Of a DNA stretch of 64,000 nucleotides, positions 1 to 7,820 are shown in pieces. The stretch is taken from contig NZ_LN929893.1 of NCBI RefSeq assembly GCF_001493375.1, forward strand, positions 109,907 through 173,906, in the 5' to 3' direction. The notes below the pieces were generated by a model, which searched no databases, was not told where the DNA came from, and saw nothing but the letters and a program-made list of their open reading frames with translations. The translations under genes and the position numbers were made by a program. The stretch is from Streptomyces specialis (lineage in GTDB: Bacteria; Actinomycetota; Actinomycetes; Streptomycetales; Streptomycetaceae). Within the stretch, counting starts at the first letter, position 1. Every line of letters starts with the position of its first letter.

Positions 1-124
1 TATCGTTCAGTGGCCATCTGGATAACGGTATAACCGATAAGCGAATCCTGTTAAAGAGAGCGGCCGCCCACCGAGATCTAGACTCTCGTGTGCAGCGGGG
101 GGGGAGGATGGGTATAAGAGGCAG
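1..124. other. Nextera adapter/vector-like artefact at contig end
   Basis: This stretch is not Streptomyces DNA. It contains a NotI site near 61-68, then a run matching the P5/i5 Nextera primer (CACCGAGATCTA at about 69-80) and ends in a degraded Tn5 mosaic end (GTATAAGAGGCAG, 112-124). Genomic sequence with typical codon use starts at 125. The first ~50 bases are unassigned. Confidence 0.85.
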
Positions 125-1090
125 GGTGCGGATGCGCTGGCGCAGGTCGGCGTTGTGGAGCAGGCCGAACTCACGGTTGTTGACGAGTTCGTGCTCCTGC
201 CGCTCGCGCAGCGCCTCGATGGTCAGGCGCAGTTGCTCCTCGACCTGGTTCATCGGCTCGCTGTAGAGGTCGGCGACCCGGGTGTGGACCCGCAGCACGG
301 TCTGGGCGACGCTCAACTCGTATTCGCGCGGCGCCGGTTCGTAGTCCACGAAGGTCCCCGGCAGCACCGGCTCACCGGTGTGGCCCGACGCCAGGTCGAT
401 GGCGGACTCGCCGTGCGCGTTGCTACGGCCGGGCGCCGCGTCGCGGAACGCCGCCAGGTGCTCGGCCAGGGCCGGTGAACGGTCCACGAGGGCCTCGACG
501 TCGGCGCGGGCGAGGGTGAGGACGGTGCCGCTGGTGAGCGCCCGCAGGCTGTGCTCCCAGGTGCCGGGGTCCTCGTCGGCGAGCACTCCGGCGCCGTAGA
601 AGTCCCCGTCGGCGAGCACCCCGTGGTCGGTCTCGGTGTCGTACCGGCCGGCGCCGCGCCGGGCGAGCTTGCCGTGGGCGATCAGCACGACCCGGTCGGC
701 CGGGGTGCCGGCCTCCACGATGACGTCGCCGGGGGCGAAGTCCCGCTGCCGGCAGGCCGCGGCCAGCTCCTGGAGCGCGTCGGCGTCGGAGAACCCGGCC
801 AGCGCGGGAAGCTCTCCCAGCTCGGCGGGGATGACCCGCACTTCGGAACCGGTCGCGACGAATTCGACCCGCCCGTTTCCCACGGTGTGGGTGAGCCTGC
901 GGTTGACCCGGAAGGTGCCGCCGGAAACCTGTACCCACGGAAGCACTTTGAGCAACCACCGCGAGGTGATGCCCTGCATCTGCGGCGGGGTCTTGGTGGT
1001 CGTCGCCAGATTCCGGGCGGCCGTCGTATCGAGGCTCAGCCGGGCGTGCGCCGTCTCGTTTCCCGGAGCGGTCTCGGGAGAAGTCGTCAT
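125..1090 (-). CDS. Family 2B encapsulin shell protein (EshA-like), 3' end missing
   Basis: Reading from ATG at 1090, 322 residues are visible before the frame runs into adapter sequence. The N-terminal segment (about 38-80: MQGITSRWLLKVLPWVQV, then FRVNRRL) and the inserted cyclic-nucleotide-binding fold (about 95-215: GDVIVEAGTPADRVVLIAHG, then GDFYGAGVL) are the layout of family 2B encapsulins such as S. griseus EshA, from knowledge of the family. From residue ~245 the HK97-like shell fold begins (FVDYEPAPREYELS). Full homologues are about 470 residues, so roughly 150 C-terminal residues are lost. Such proteins form protein cages whose cargo gene, often a terpene synthase or prenyltransferase, usually lies downstream. 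That would be left of this window and cannot be seen. It may be annotated elsewhere as a Crp/Fnr regulator because of the cNMP domain, but there is no helix-turn-helix here. Confidence 0.82.
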
Positions 1091-1506
1091 GCCGGACACC
1101 CGCCAATCTGCGGTCGGAAATAGGCCATTAGGGGGATCCCGCGGAAGAAGCTAGAGGGTGCCGCAGAGGGCAGGCAATCACTCGAAAGTGGGGGAATCCG
1201 GGGATTCTCGCCGCGTCCTCGTGGGTATTGCGCGTAAACGTTCCTGCGAAAGCGCCACCCACCGTGCCCCGTTACGCACCGTGGGTGACCGCGTAGGCTG
1301 GGGGGCGTTCGGAGGCATGGACGGGGGCGCGGGGGCACACGGACGGCGCACGCGGGTGAAGATCGAACCAGTCATTCCATCGGCCCGGGGCGCGCTACCG
1401 TTGAGCAGCCAAGTCGGCGCGGCAGCGCGGCCGTCGGGCAGTCCGGCTCACTGGGTCACCATGTCAACAGGTCAGTCGTCGCACGAGGTTGGGGCACATC
1501 GGTTCC
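1091..1506. other. Divergent intergenic region
   Basis: These 416 bases separate the encapsulin gene (minus) from the beta-helix ATPase gene (plus) and must hold both promoters. A possible plus-strand promoter is TTACGC (1272-1277), 16 bases, TAGGCT (1294-1299). No convincing ORF, RNA gene or strong operator was seen. Confidence 0.5.
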
Positions 1507-3951
1507 ATGTCTAAGGGCTCGGTCCAGGTGACGCACTCCGGAACGGCGCGCTGGCGGCGCCGGACGGCCGTCTACGGCACGGTCACCGAGGCCCTGGCCG
1601 CCGCCGAGGACGGCGACGTGCTGACCCTCGGCCCGGGAACCTACCGCGAGAACCTCGTCGTCGAGCTGGCCGTCACGCTGCGCGGTCCCGGCGAGGGCCG
1701 GGACGGCGAGGCCCGGATCGCGCCGGTGGACGGCGTCCCGCTGACCGTCCGCGCCTCGGCCACGGTCGCGCATCTGCGTGTCGAGGGACAGGACACCGGC
1801 GTCCCCGCCGTGCTGATCGAGGGCGGCACGCCCGAGCTGTCCTCCCTCCAGGTGCACACCTCGTCCTCGGCCGGCATCGAGGTGCGCGGCGGCGCCCGGC
1901 CGACCGTCCGCCGGTGCGCGGTGAGCAACGCGACCGGCACCGGCATCAGCGTCGGGGACAGTTCCGGCGCGCTGTTCGAGGAGTGCCGGGTGATGGAGTC
2001 GGGCCGGCCGGGCATCAGCGTCCACGGCCCGGCGCATCTGCGGCTGGAGCGCTGCCGCGTGCGCCGCAGCGGCGGCGCCGGGCTGTCGGTCAGCGGGGAC
2101 GGCAGCGCGGTGGACGCGGTGGAGTGCGGCATCCAGGACATCAACGGCACCGGCGTGCGGCTGGCCGAGCGCGCCACCGCGCACCTCACCGACTGCCGGG
2201 TCGGCACCACCACCGGGGACGGCATCACGCTCGACACGGAGGCGGTGCTGACGCTGACCGACAGCAGCGTCTCCGACGTCCCGGAGAACGCCCTGGACCT
2301 GCGGTCGCGTTCGGTCCTGACGCTGGTGCGCACGTCGGTCAGCGGCTTCGGCCGCAACGGCATGTCGGTGTGGGACCCGGGCACGCACGCCGACGCGCAC
2401 GACTGCGAGATCCACCAGTCGGCCGGGGACTATCCGGCGGTCTGGGTGAGCGACGGCGCCACGGCGGTGCTGGAGTCCTGCCGCGTGCACCATGTGGCCG
2501 ACGCGCTGTTCGTGCTGGACGCCGGGTCGCGGGCGGACGTGGTGGACAGCCGGATCGAGGACGTGCGCGGCTCGGCGGTCTCGGTCAGCGACGGCGCGAC
2601 CGCCCGTATCGACGCGGCGCGGATCATGCGGGTGGGCACCGGGGCGTGGTTCCGGGACGCGGGCAGCGGCGGCTCGGTGACCGGCTGCGCGATCGACGGG
2701 GCCAGGACGGGCTTCATCGTCACCAAGGACGCGGACCCGGAGGTGGCCGACTGCACGGTGACCTCGCCGACCGAGGCGGGGGTCTACGTGTCGGCGGGCG
2801 GACGCGGCCGGTTCACCCGGACCCGGGTCGCCGACTCGCAAGGGTACGGCTTCCACATCATCGACGGCTGCCGCAGCGAGCTGAACCGCTGCCGCACCGA
2901 GCGGTGTTCGCGCGGTGGTTATGTCTTCGCCGAGGACAGCCCGCTGCTGACCGACTGCCACAGCGACGACACCGGCGCGCCCGGCGCCGATGTGCGGCTG
3001 AAGACGGCGGACGCGAAGCCGGCCGAGCCGCGGGCGACGGACACGGCGCCCGCGCAGGCCGCGACGCGGGCCACTCCCGCCGTTTCCTCCCCGGCCGGGT
3101 CGTCGGAGGCGCGGCCGGTCGCCGCGCCTGCGGAGGAGACGCGCCCGGCGGACGAGGTGCTGGGCGAGCTGGAGGAACTGGTCGGCCTCGACACGGTCAA
3201 ACGCGAGGTCCGGGCGCTGATCGACATGATCGAGGTGGGCCGGCGCCGCCGGCGGGCCGGGCTGAAGGCGGCCTCGGTCCGCCGCCATCTGGTGTTCACG
3301 GGCTCCCCCGGCACCGGCAAGACGACCGTGGCCCGCCTGTACGGGCAGATCCTGGCCTCCCTCGGCGTGCTGGAGAGCGGCCATCTGGTCGAGGTCTCCC
3401 GGGTCGATCTGGTGGGCGAGCACATCGGCTCCACGGCGATCCGCACCCAGGAGGCGTTCGAACGGGCGCGGGGCGGCGTGCTGTTCATCGACGAGGCGTA
3501 CGCCCTCTCCCCCGAGGACGCGGGCCGCGACTTCGGCCGCGAGGCCATCGACACGCTGGTGAAGCTGATGGAGGACCACCGCGACGCGGTGGTGGTGATC
3601 GTCGCCGGGTACACCGCCGAGATGGAACGTTTCCTGGCGGTGAACCCGGGCGTGGCCTCCCGCTTCTCGCGCACCATCGCGTTCGGCGACTACTCCCCGG
3701 AGGAGCTGCTGAGCATCGTGGAGCAGCAGGCGCGCGACCACGAGTACGACCTCGGCGAGGGCACCCGGGAGGCCCTGCTGAAGTACTTCACGGGCATGGA
3801 CCGGGGCCCCTCGTTCGGCAACGGCAGGACGGCGCGGCAGACGTTCGAGGCGATGGTGGAGAGCCACGCGGGCCGGGTGGCCCGGGTGGCGGACCCCAGC
3901 ACGGAGGAGCTGACGCTGCTCCACCCGGAGGACCTCCCGACTCTCCCGTGA
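1507..3951 (+). CDS. Right-handed beta-helix / CbxX-type AAA+ ATPase
   Basis: An 814-residue two-part protein. Residues ~25-480 are a long run of short repeats rich in G, V, D and C (for example GIEVRGGARPTVRRCAVSNA), the pattern of parallel beta-helix (pectate-lyase-like) repeats. An Ala/Pro-rich linker follows (~490-545). A C-terminal AAA+ domain of the CbxX/CfxQ family then carries Walker A GSPGTGKTTVA (~598-608) and Walker B GGVLFIDEAYA (~656-666). CbxX relatives include rubisco activases, SpoVK and EccA of type VII secretion. The helix may bind a partner or surface that the ATPase remodels; this is inference and no substrate is known. ATG 1507 is preferred; an in-frame TTG at 1489 would add six residues. 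The gene is convergent with the next one. Confidence 0.8.
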   Translation: MSKGSVQVTHSGTARWRRRTAVYGTVTEALAAAEDGDVLTLGPGTYRENLVVELAVTLRGPGEGRDGEARIAPVDGVPLTVRASATVAHLRVEGQDTGVPAVLIEGGTPELSSLQVHTSSSAGIEVRGGARPTVRRCAVSNATGTGISVGDSSGALFEECRVMESGRPGISVHGPAHLRLERCRVRRSGGAGLSVSGDGSAVDAVECGIQDINGTGVRLAERATAHLTDCRVGTTTGDGITLDTEAVLTLTDSSVSDVPENALDLRSRSVLTLVRTSVSGFGRNGMSVWDPGTHADAHDCEIHQSAGDYPAVWVSDGATAVLESCRVHHVADALFVLDAGSRADVVDSRIEDVRGSAVSVSDGATARIDAARIMRVGTGAWFRDAGSGGSVTGCAIDGARTGFIVTKDADPEVADCTVTSPTEAGVYVSAGGRGRFTRTRVADSQGYGFHIIDGCRSELNRCRTERCSRGGYVFAEDSPLLTDCHSDDTGAPGADVRLKTADAKPAEPRATDTAPAQAATRATPAVSSPAGSSEARPVAAPAEETRPADEVLGELEELVGLDTVKREVRALIDMIEVGRRRRRAGLKAASVRRHLVFTGSPGTGKTTVARLYGQILASLGVLESGHLVEVSRVDLVGEHIGSTAIRTQEAFERARGGVLFIDEAYALSPEDAGRDFGREAIDTLVKLMEDHRDAVVVIVAGYTAEMERFLAVNPGVASRFSRTIAFGDYSPEELLSIVEQQARDHEYDLGEGTREALLKYFTGMDRGPSFGNGRTARQTFEAMVESHAGRVARVADPSTEELTLLHPEDLPTLP

Positions 3952-3983
3952 CGACCGCCCCGCGGCGGGCCGGTGGCGAGGGT

Positions 3984-6377
3984 TCAGGCGCCGGTCGTGC
4001 CCGGCTGGCCGGGGATGGCGGGGGCGTCCAGCAGGACGCGGTCGAACAGCTTGGCGCGTTCCGCCGCGTACGCCGGGTCGGCGGCGTAGTCGCTGTGGCC
4101 CAGGACGGGTTCGGGCAGCGGGCGGCGGTGGGTGCGCCCGTAGTGCAGCGGGTCGGCCAGCGGGCCGAGGTCCACCGGCCCGGCGGCGCCGGTCACGCCG
4201 ACCGGGCCGCCGATCGGGTCGGTGTCGCGCCACAGGTTCCGCCAGCGCGGCATGTCCCGGTGCAGGGCGGTCAGCGCCCGGGGCCCGAAGTAGGCGGGGA
4301 ACCACCGCCCGTACAGGCGGGCCAGCGGCGAGCCGTGGGTGAGCAGCGCGATCCGGGAGCGGGTGGCCGCGTCGAGCTGCCAGACGGCCGCGGCGGCGAG
4401 CACGCTGCCCTGGGAGTGGCCCGAGATGACCAGCCGGCCGCCGGTGGACTCCACCCAGGTGCTCATCCGCCACGACAGGTCGGGCACGGCCCGCTCGGCG
4501 TAGCAGGGCGGCGCGAACGGGTGCGCGGCGCGCGGCCAGAACGTGCCGACGTCCCACAGGATGCCCACGGTCCGGCGGGCGGACGTGTCGCGGGAGGCCC
4601 GGCGGCCGAGGGTCAGCAGCAGCAGGACCCCGGCGCCCATCAGCCACGAGCCGAGGGTCTGGCAGGCGTCGGCCGCGGCGGCGAACGGGGCGGGCGCGTC
4701 GTCGGCGGCCCGGGAGGGGGTCTCGCCCGTCGCGGAACCGGCGGCGGCCACGACGCCGAGGACCAGCGCGGTGCCGGTGAGCCAGCCGATCAGCAGCGGC
4801 GCGGCGTCGGTCAGCCCGGCCCGGGCGGTGGCGGCGGCGATGCCGGCGCTGCGCTCCTTCAGCGGCGCGCAGTTCTCGTCGGCGTAGCGTTCGACGACGC
4901 GGGGGGCGAGGCGGCGGGCCTCGCGTGCGGCGTGGAGGAGGGCGGCGGCGGCGAGGACCACCACGACGAGCAGCAGCGGCGGGATGACGGCGGCGGCCCA
5001 GCTCAGCACGGTCGGCGGCCCGGCGATCACCGCGCCGGGCTCGCCGGGCGCGGCGGAGGGGTCGAGCCAGTCGGCGACGCGCTGGGCGACGCCGCCGGTG
5101 AGGATTCCGCCGAGACCGCAGCCCAGGACGGCGACACAGGCCCCGCCCAGCCCGTACAGCGTGCCCCGGTCCGCGTCGGGCGTCCGCCGGTGCAACTGGT
5201 TGGCGGCCAGCGCCACGCCGAGGATCAGCACGACCTGGGCGATCATCAGGACCGGGAAGACGCCCGCGGCGCCGGGGAAGTGGCCGGAAGCCTCCCAGCC
5301 GGGGCGGTCCCACGCGGTGTGCGCGAGGACCAGGGCCAGCAGCGCCAGGGCACCCCAGGGCAGCGCCCGCGAGGAGGGCGGCTCGGGCCGTTCGTCGGGC
5401 TCCTCCTCGGTGCGGCCGTGCCGCGTCTGCTGGACGGCGACCACACCCCAGCCCGCCGCCGTCAGCGCGAGCAGCAGCCAGCCGGCGGCCATCGGCGCGG
5501 TGTCGCCGTCCGGGCCCCGGTCGTGCCCGCCGGTGGCGAGCAGCAGCGCGGTGGCCACGGTCAGCAGCCCGGCGGCGGTGTGGGTGGCGCGCAGCCGGGC
5601 GACCAGGCCCCGGCCGTACCAGAAGCCGGGCAGGCTCAGCACGGCGTGCTCCCCGGCGTCGGGGCGCGGGCGCGGCGGCGGGGACGCGGACTCGTAGGAG
5701 CTCCAGGTGCGGTAGGACAGCCACCACAGCAGGACCACCAGGCCGGCGGGGAGCACGGCGGCCAGCGCGAGGCGCCGGCCCGGCTGGGACCACCAGCCCT
5801 CGCCGGGGCCGAACGGCTCGATCCACGAGGTGCCCTCGGCGCACGCGGCGGCCCCGGCGCACTGCCAGGCGACGAGGTCGAGCGAGACGACGCACACCGA
5901 GGCGACGAACAGCAGGGTGAGTGAGAGCGCGAGAAGGCGCACGAGGTAGTCGTACACCTGGTGTGCGCGCCGTGCGCCGCGCGCGGGCGGGCGCATCCAG
6001 TGCGCGATGTTGATGACCATGAAGGGCAGGAGCAGCAGCCACAGGACGCGGGAGGCGTCGCCGGAGGTGAGGTTGCACCAGCAGTACGCCTCGCGCAGCG
6101 GCGACCTGTCGTCCCAGGGGCGGTCGTCCAGATCGTCCGTGCGGCGGTGGATGTTGGCGGTGTCGTCGCCGGTCACGCGGGTGACGCGCGGATCCGCCAG
6201 CATCTCCCCGGCGGTCGTGCCGCCGACGCCGTGCACCAGCAGCTCCAACGCGGGCTCCGGCGGGACGCCCGCGCCCCGCCCTTCGCCCGCGCCGCTCCCG
6301 GTGCGGGCGGCCGGTCGTGCGATGCCCTCGACGGCCATCGGCTCGTCCCCCTGTTCGACTGTCTGACGCTCCGCCAT
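3984..6377 (-). CDS. Polytopic membrane protein with alpha/beta-hydrolase domain
   Basis: A 797-residue protein. A cytoplasmic N-terminal stretch includes LVHGVGGTT (residues ~46-54), the oxyanion-type start of a hydrolase fold. About eleven hydrophobic segments then fill roughly residues 105-610. Near residue 653 the nucleophile elbow GHSQG appears in ISGHSQGSVLAAAAVWQL, followed by LTHGSPLARLYGRWFPAYFG. The serine and its context resemble lipases or esterases. The hydrolase fold seems to be split by, or wrapped around, the membrane region, which is unusual. Substrate unknown. Two starts are possible: ATG 6377, or ATG 6338, which has the stronger ribosome site (AGGGGGA, 8 bases upstream). 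The gene stands alone on this strand and faces the beta-helix ATPase tail to tail. Confidence 0.7.
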   Translation of the reverse strand: MAERQTVEQGDEPMAVEGIARPAARTGSGAGEGRGAGVPPEPALELLVHGVGGTTAGEMLADPRVTRVTGDDTANIHRRTDDLDDRPWDDRSPLREAYCWCNLTSGDASRVLWLLLLPFMVINIAHWMRPPARGARRAHQVYDYLVRLLALSLTLLFVASVCVVSLDLVAWQCAGAAACAEGTSWIEPFGPGEGWWSQPGRRLALAAVLPAGLVVLLWWLSYRTWSSYESASPPPRPRPDAGEHAVLSLPGFWYGRGLVARLRATHTAAGLLTVATALLLATGGHDRGPDGDTAPMAAGWLLLALTAAGWGVVAVQQTRHGRTEEEPDERPEPPSSRALPWGALALLALVLAHTAWDRPGWEASGHFPGAAGVFPVLMIAQVVLILGVALAANQLHRRTPDADRGTLYGLGGACVAVLGCGLGGILTGGVAQRVADWLDPSAAPGEPGAVIAGPPTVLSWAAAVIPPLLLVVVVLAAAALLHAAREARRLAPRVVERYADENCAPLKERSAGIAAATARAGLTDAAPLLIGWLTGTALVLGVVAAAGSATGETPSRAADDAPAPFAAAADACQTLGSWLMGAGVLLLLTLGRRASRDTSARRTVGILWDVGTFWPRAAHPFAPPCYAERAVPDLSWRMSTWVESTGGRLVISGHSQGSVLAAAAVWQLDAATRSRIALLTHGSPLARLYGRWFPAYFGPRALTALHRDMPRWRNLWRDTDPIGGPVGVTGAAGPVDLGPLADPLHYGRTHRRPLPEPVLGHSDYAADPAYAAERAKLFDRVLLDAPAIPGQPGTTGA

Positions 6378-6901
6378 ATTGCCCTGCTCACGTCATCTCC
6401 GCCGCGCACGGCCCCGAACCACGGGCCGGCGGACACGGGTCCGTACGGGATGACTCCCCGGGCGCGGAGTCGGTTCCCTGAGCGCCCGTCAGGACGCGGG
6501 GCCGGCGAACCGCCAGGGACGCTATCGGCAGGTGACGGCCCGTCAGGGCGGGACACGCGGACCGCGGGGCGTCGGCTGCCCCGCGCGCCGGACCCGGGGG
6601 CCGGCCCTTATACACATCCCGAGGCCCCGAGACAGGCAGAAAACTCGCATTCCGTCCTCCTCTTGTAAAAAAAAACTCCACTGCACGCTCTCCCCGGCAT
6701 TCCTGCGCTTAACCTCCTCGTAGTACACTTCTCACGTCGTATCTGCAGCCGTCGGCCCCGGTCCGGCGCGGAATCGAGGGACGCGGGCGGTGGCGACACG
6801 CCGAACGCGCCACAGGGCGCGACGCGGTACCCCAAAACAGAGCGAGATGCCATAATCCGGACACTTTCTCCTCGGTCCGCGCACAGAATGCGGTGAACCT
6901 C
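6378..6901. other. Intergenic region interrupted by an adapter join
   Basis: Bases 6378-6600 are genomic and should hold the promoter of the membrane hydrolase gene. 6601-~6755 is adapter sequence. From ~6756 genomic sequence resumes upstream of the small ATPase gene. Because of the join, the distance and even adjacency of the flanking genes are not certain. Confidence 0.7.
6601..6755. other. Nextera adapter artefact (i7 index AGGCAGAA)
   Basis: TTATACACATC (6609-6619) is the Tn5 mosaic end. It is followed by a near match to the i7 primer arm, the 8-base index AGGCAGAA (6634-6641), a degraded P7 flow-cell sequence and a poly-A run (6667-6675). About 6716-6751 resembles a P5/i5 arm (GTAGTACAC, 8 bases, TCGT...GCAGCCGTC). 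The low GC and poly-A are foreign to the genome. The right boundary is approximate. Confidence 0.9.
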
Positions 6902-7330
6902 ATGGTGATCAGCCCTCGCGAAGCCCCCGGTCCGCACCGCACGGCGGAGTTCGCCGCGACCCCCGCCGGAGCGGGCGAGGCCGGCCGGGCGGTGTCGGCC
7001 CGCCTGCGGAGCTGGCGGCTGCCGCAGCTCGCCGACCCGGTGGCGGACGGCGTCGGCGCGCTCCTCGCGGACATCCGCCGCCATGCCGGTCCCGAGCAGT
7101 CGTGCACGGTCGAGGTGACGCTGCTGTGGGACCGGCTCGCGGTGTCCGCGCGCCCCGCCGGCACCCGGGCCCCCCACGTCCCGGCCCTGGCCACCGTCCG
7201 CGACAGCGGCGGGACCCGGACGTACACGGACGAGGGCGGCCGGACGGTGTGGTTCACGCTGCCCGTGCCCTATCCCCCGACGCCGCCCGAGGCGCACGCC
7301 GTGCGCCACCCGTGGGCCGCGCACGCCTGA
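6902..7330 (+). CDS. Small ATP-binding anti-sigma-type protein
   Basis: About 142 residues. The middle (residues ~40-70: LRSWRLPQLADPVADGVGAL) resembles the N-terminal helix of HATPase_c anti-sigma/serine kinase-like proteins, and the rest a reduced ATPase fold ending in WFTLPVPYP. Streptomycetes encode dozens of such stand-alone proteins, some of them SpoIIAB/RsbW-like sigma-factor antagonists. The classic G1/G2 glycine boxes are weak here, so nucleotide binding is uncertain. ATG 6902 is chosen because GGTGA lies five bases upstream; GTG 6893 would add three residues. No partner gene is nearby; the gene converges closely with the SHOCT gene. Confidence 0.6.
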   Translation: MVISPREAPGPHRTAEFAATPAGAGEAGRAVSARLRSWRLPQLADPVADGVGALLADIRRHAGPEQSCTVEVTLLWDRLAVSARPAGTRAPHVPALATVRDSGGTRTYTDEGGRTVWFTLPVPYPPTPPEAHAVRHPWAAHA

Positions 7331-7343
7331 CGCGGCGCCGCGC

Positions 7344-7652
7344 TCAGGGCGCGTCCTCCTGGCCGCCGCCCGGCACCGGCCCGGTCAGCACGGCGAGCCG
7401 CGCCCGGTACTCGTCCTCCTCGATCTCCCCGGCCGCGAAACGCCTGCCGAGCAGGTCGACGGGCGTCTCGTGGCCCGGCCGCCCGTCCCGGGGGTACCGG
7501 AGGTACGGCGGGCCGCCGGGGGCCCGGCCGCGCCGCGCGGTACGGCGCAGCAGCCAGAAGGCGCCGATCAGGACGGCGGCCCACACCAGGGGGAAGAGCA
7601 GGAACCACGGTCCGGGTCCCTCGTCGCGGAAGCCGTGCGCCAGAAGCTCCAT
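7344..7652 (-). CDS. SHOCT-domain membrane protein
   Basis: A 102-residue protein. One hydrophobic segment near the N terminus (WFLLFPLVWAAVLIGAFWLL, ~16-35) is followed by basic residues, and a C-terminal SHOCT-like motif reads LLGRRFAAGEIEEDEYRARL (~67-86). SHOCT is a short domain thought to drive oligomerisation or protein contacts. It should sit in the membrane with the SHOCT tail in the cytoplasm. Its function is unknown. It starts head to head with the DNA polymerase gene, so 7653-7820 should hold both promoters. Confidence 0.8.
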   Translation of the reverse strand: MELLAHGFRDEGPGPWFLLFPLVWAAVLIGAFWLLRRTARRGRAPGGPPYLRYPRDGRPGHETPVDLLGRRFAAGEIEEDEYRARLAVLTGPVPGGGQEDAP

Positions 7653-7820
7653 GGCGTTCTCACTCCTTGTCGTCTTGTTGTCCGTTCATCCGTCGGTCTT
7701 GCTTCGAGCCTCCCGCCGGACGGCGGTCGCGGCGTCGTACGGGCAGCGGCTTCCGGGCTGCTCCGCGCGGAGTACGCGGTGTCGGCGTCGATGTCAGTGG
7801 CGGCTGCCAGACTCGGCGGC

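Noticed and set aside
1456..6078. Very long reading frames opposite the real genes, e.g. 1540 residues on minus and 1336 on plus (1914-5924)
   Set aside because: They are by-products of GC-rich codon use; composition is Arg/Pro/Gly-rich without any domain, and they cross real gene boundaries.
6601..6755. Low-GC island as a mobile element or transferred DNA
   Set aside because: It is adapter sequence with mosaic end, index and poly-A.
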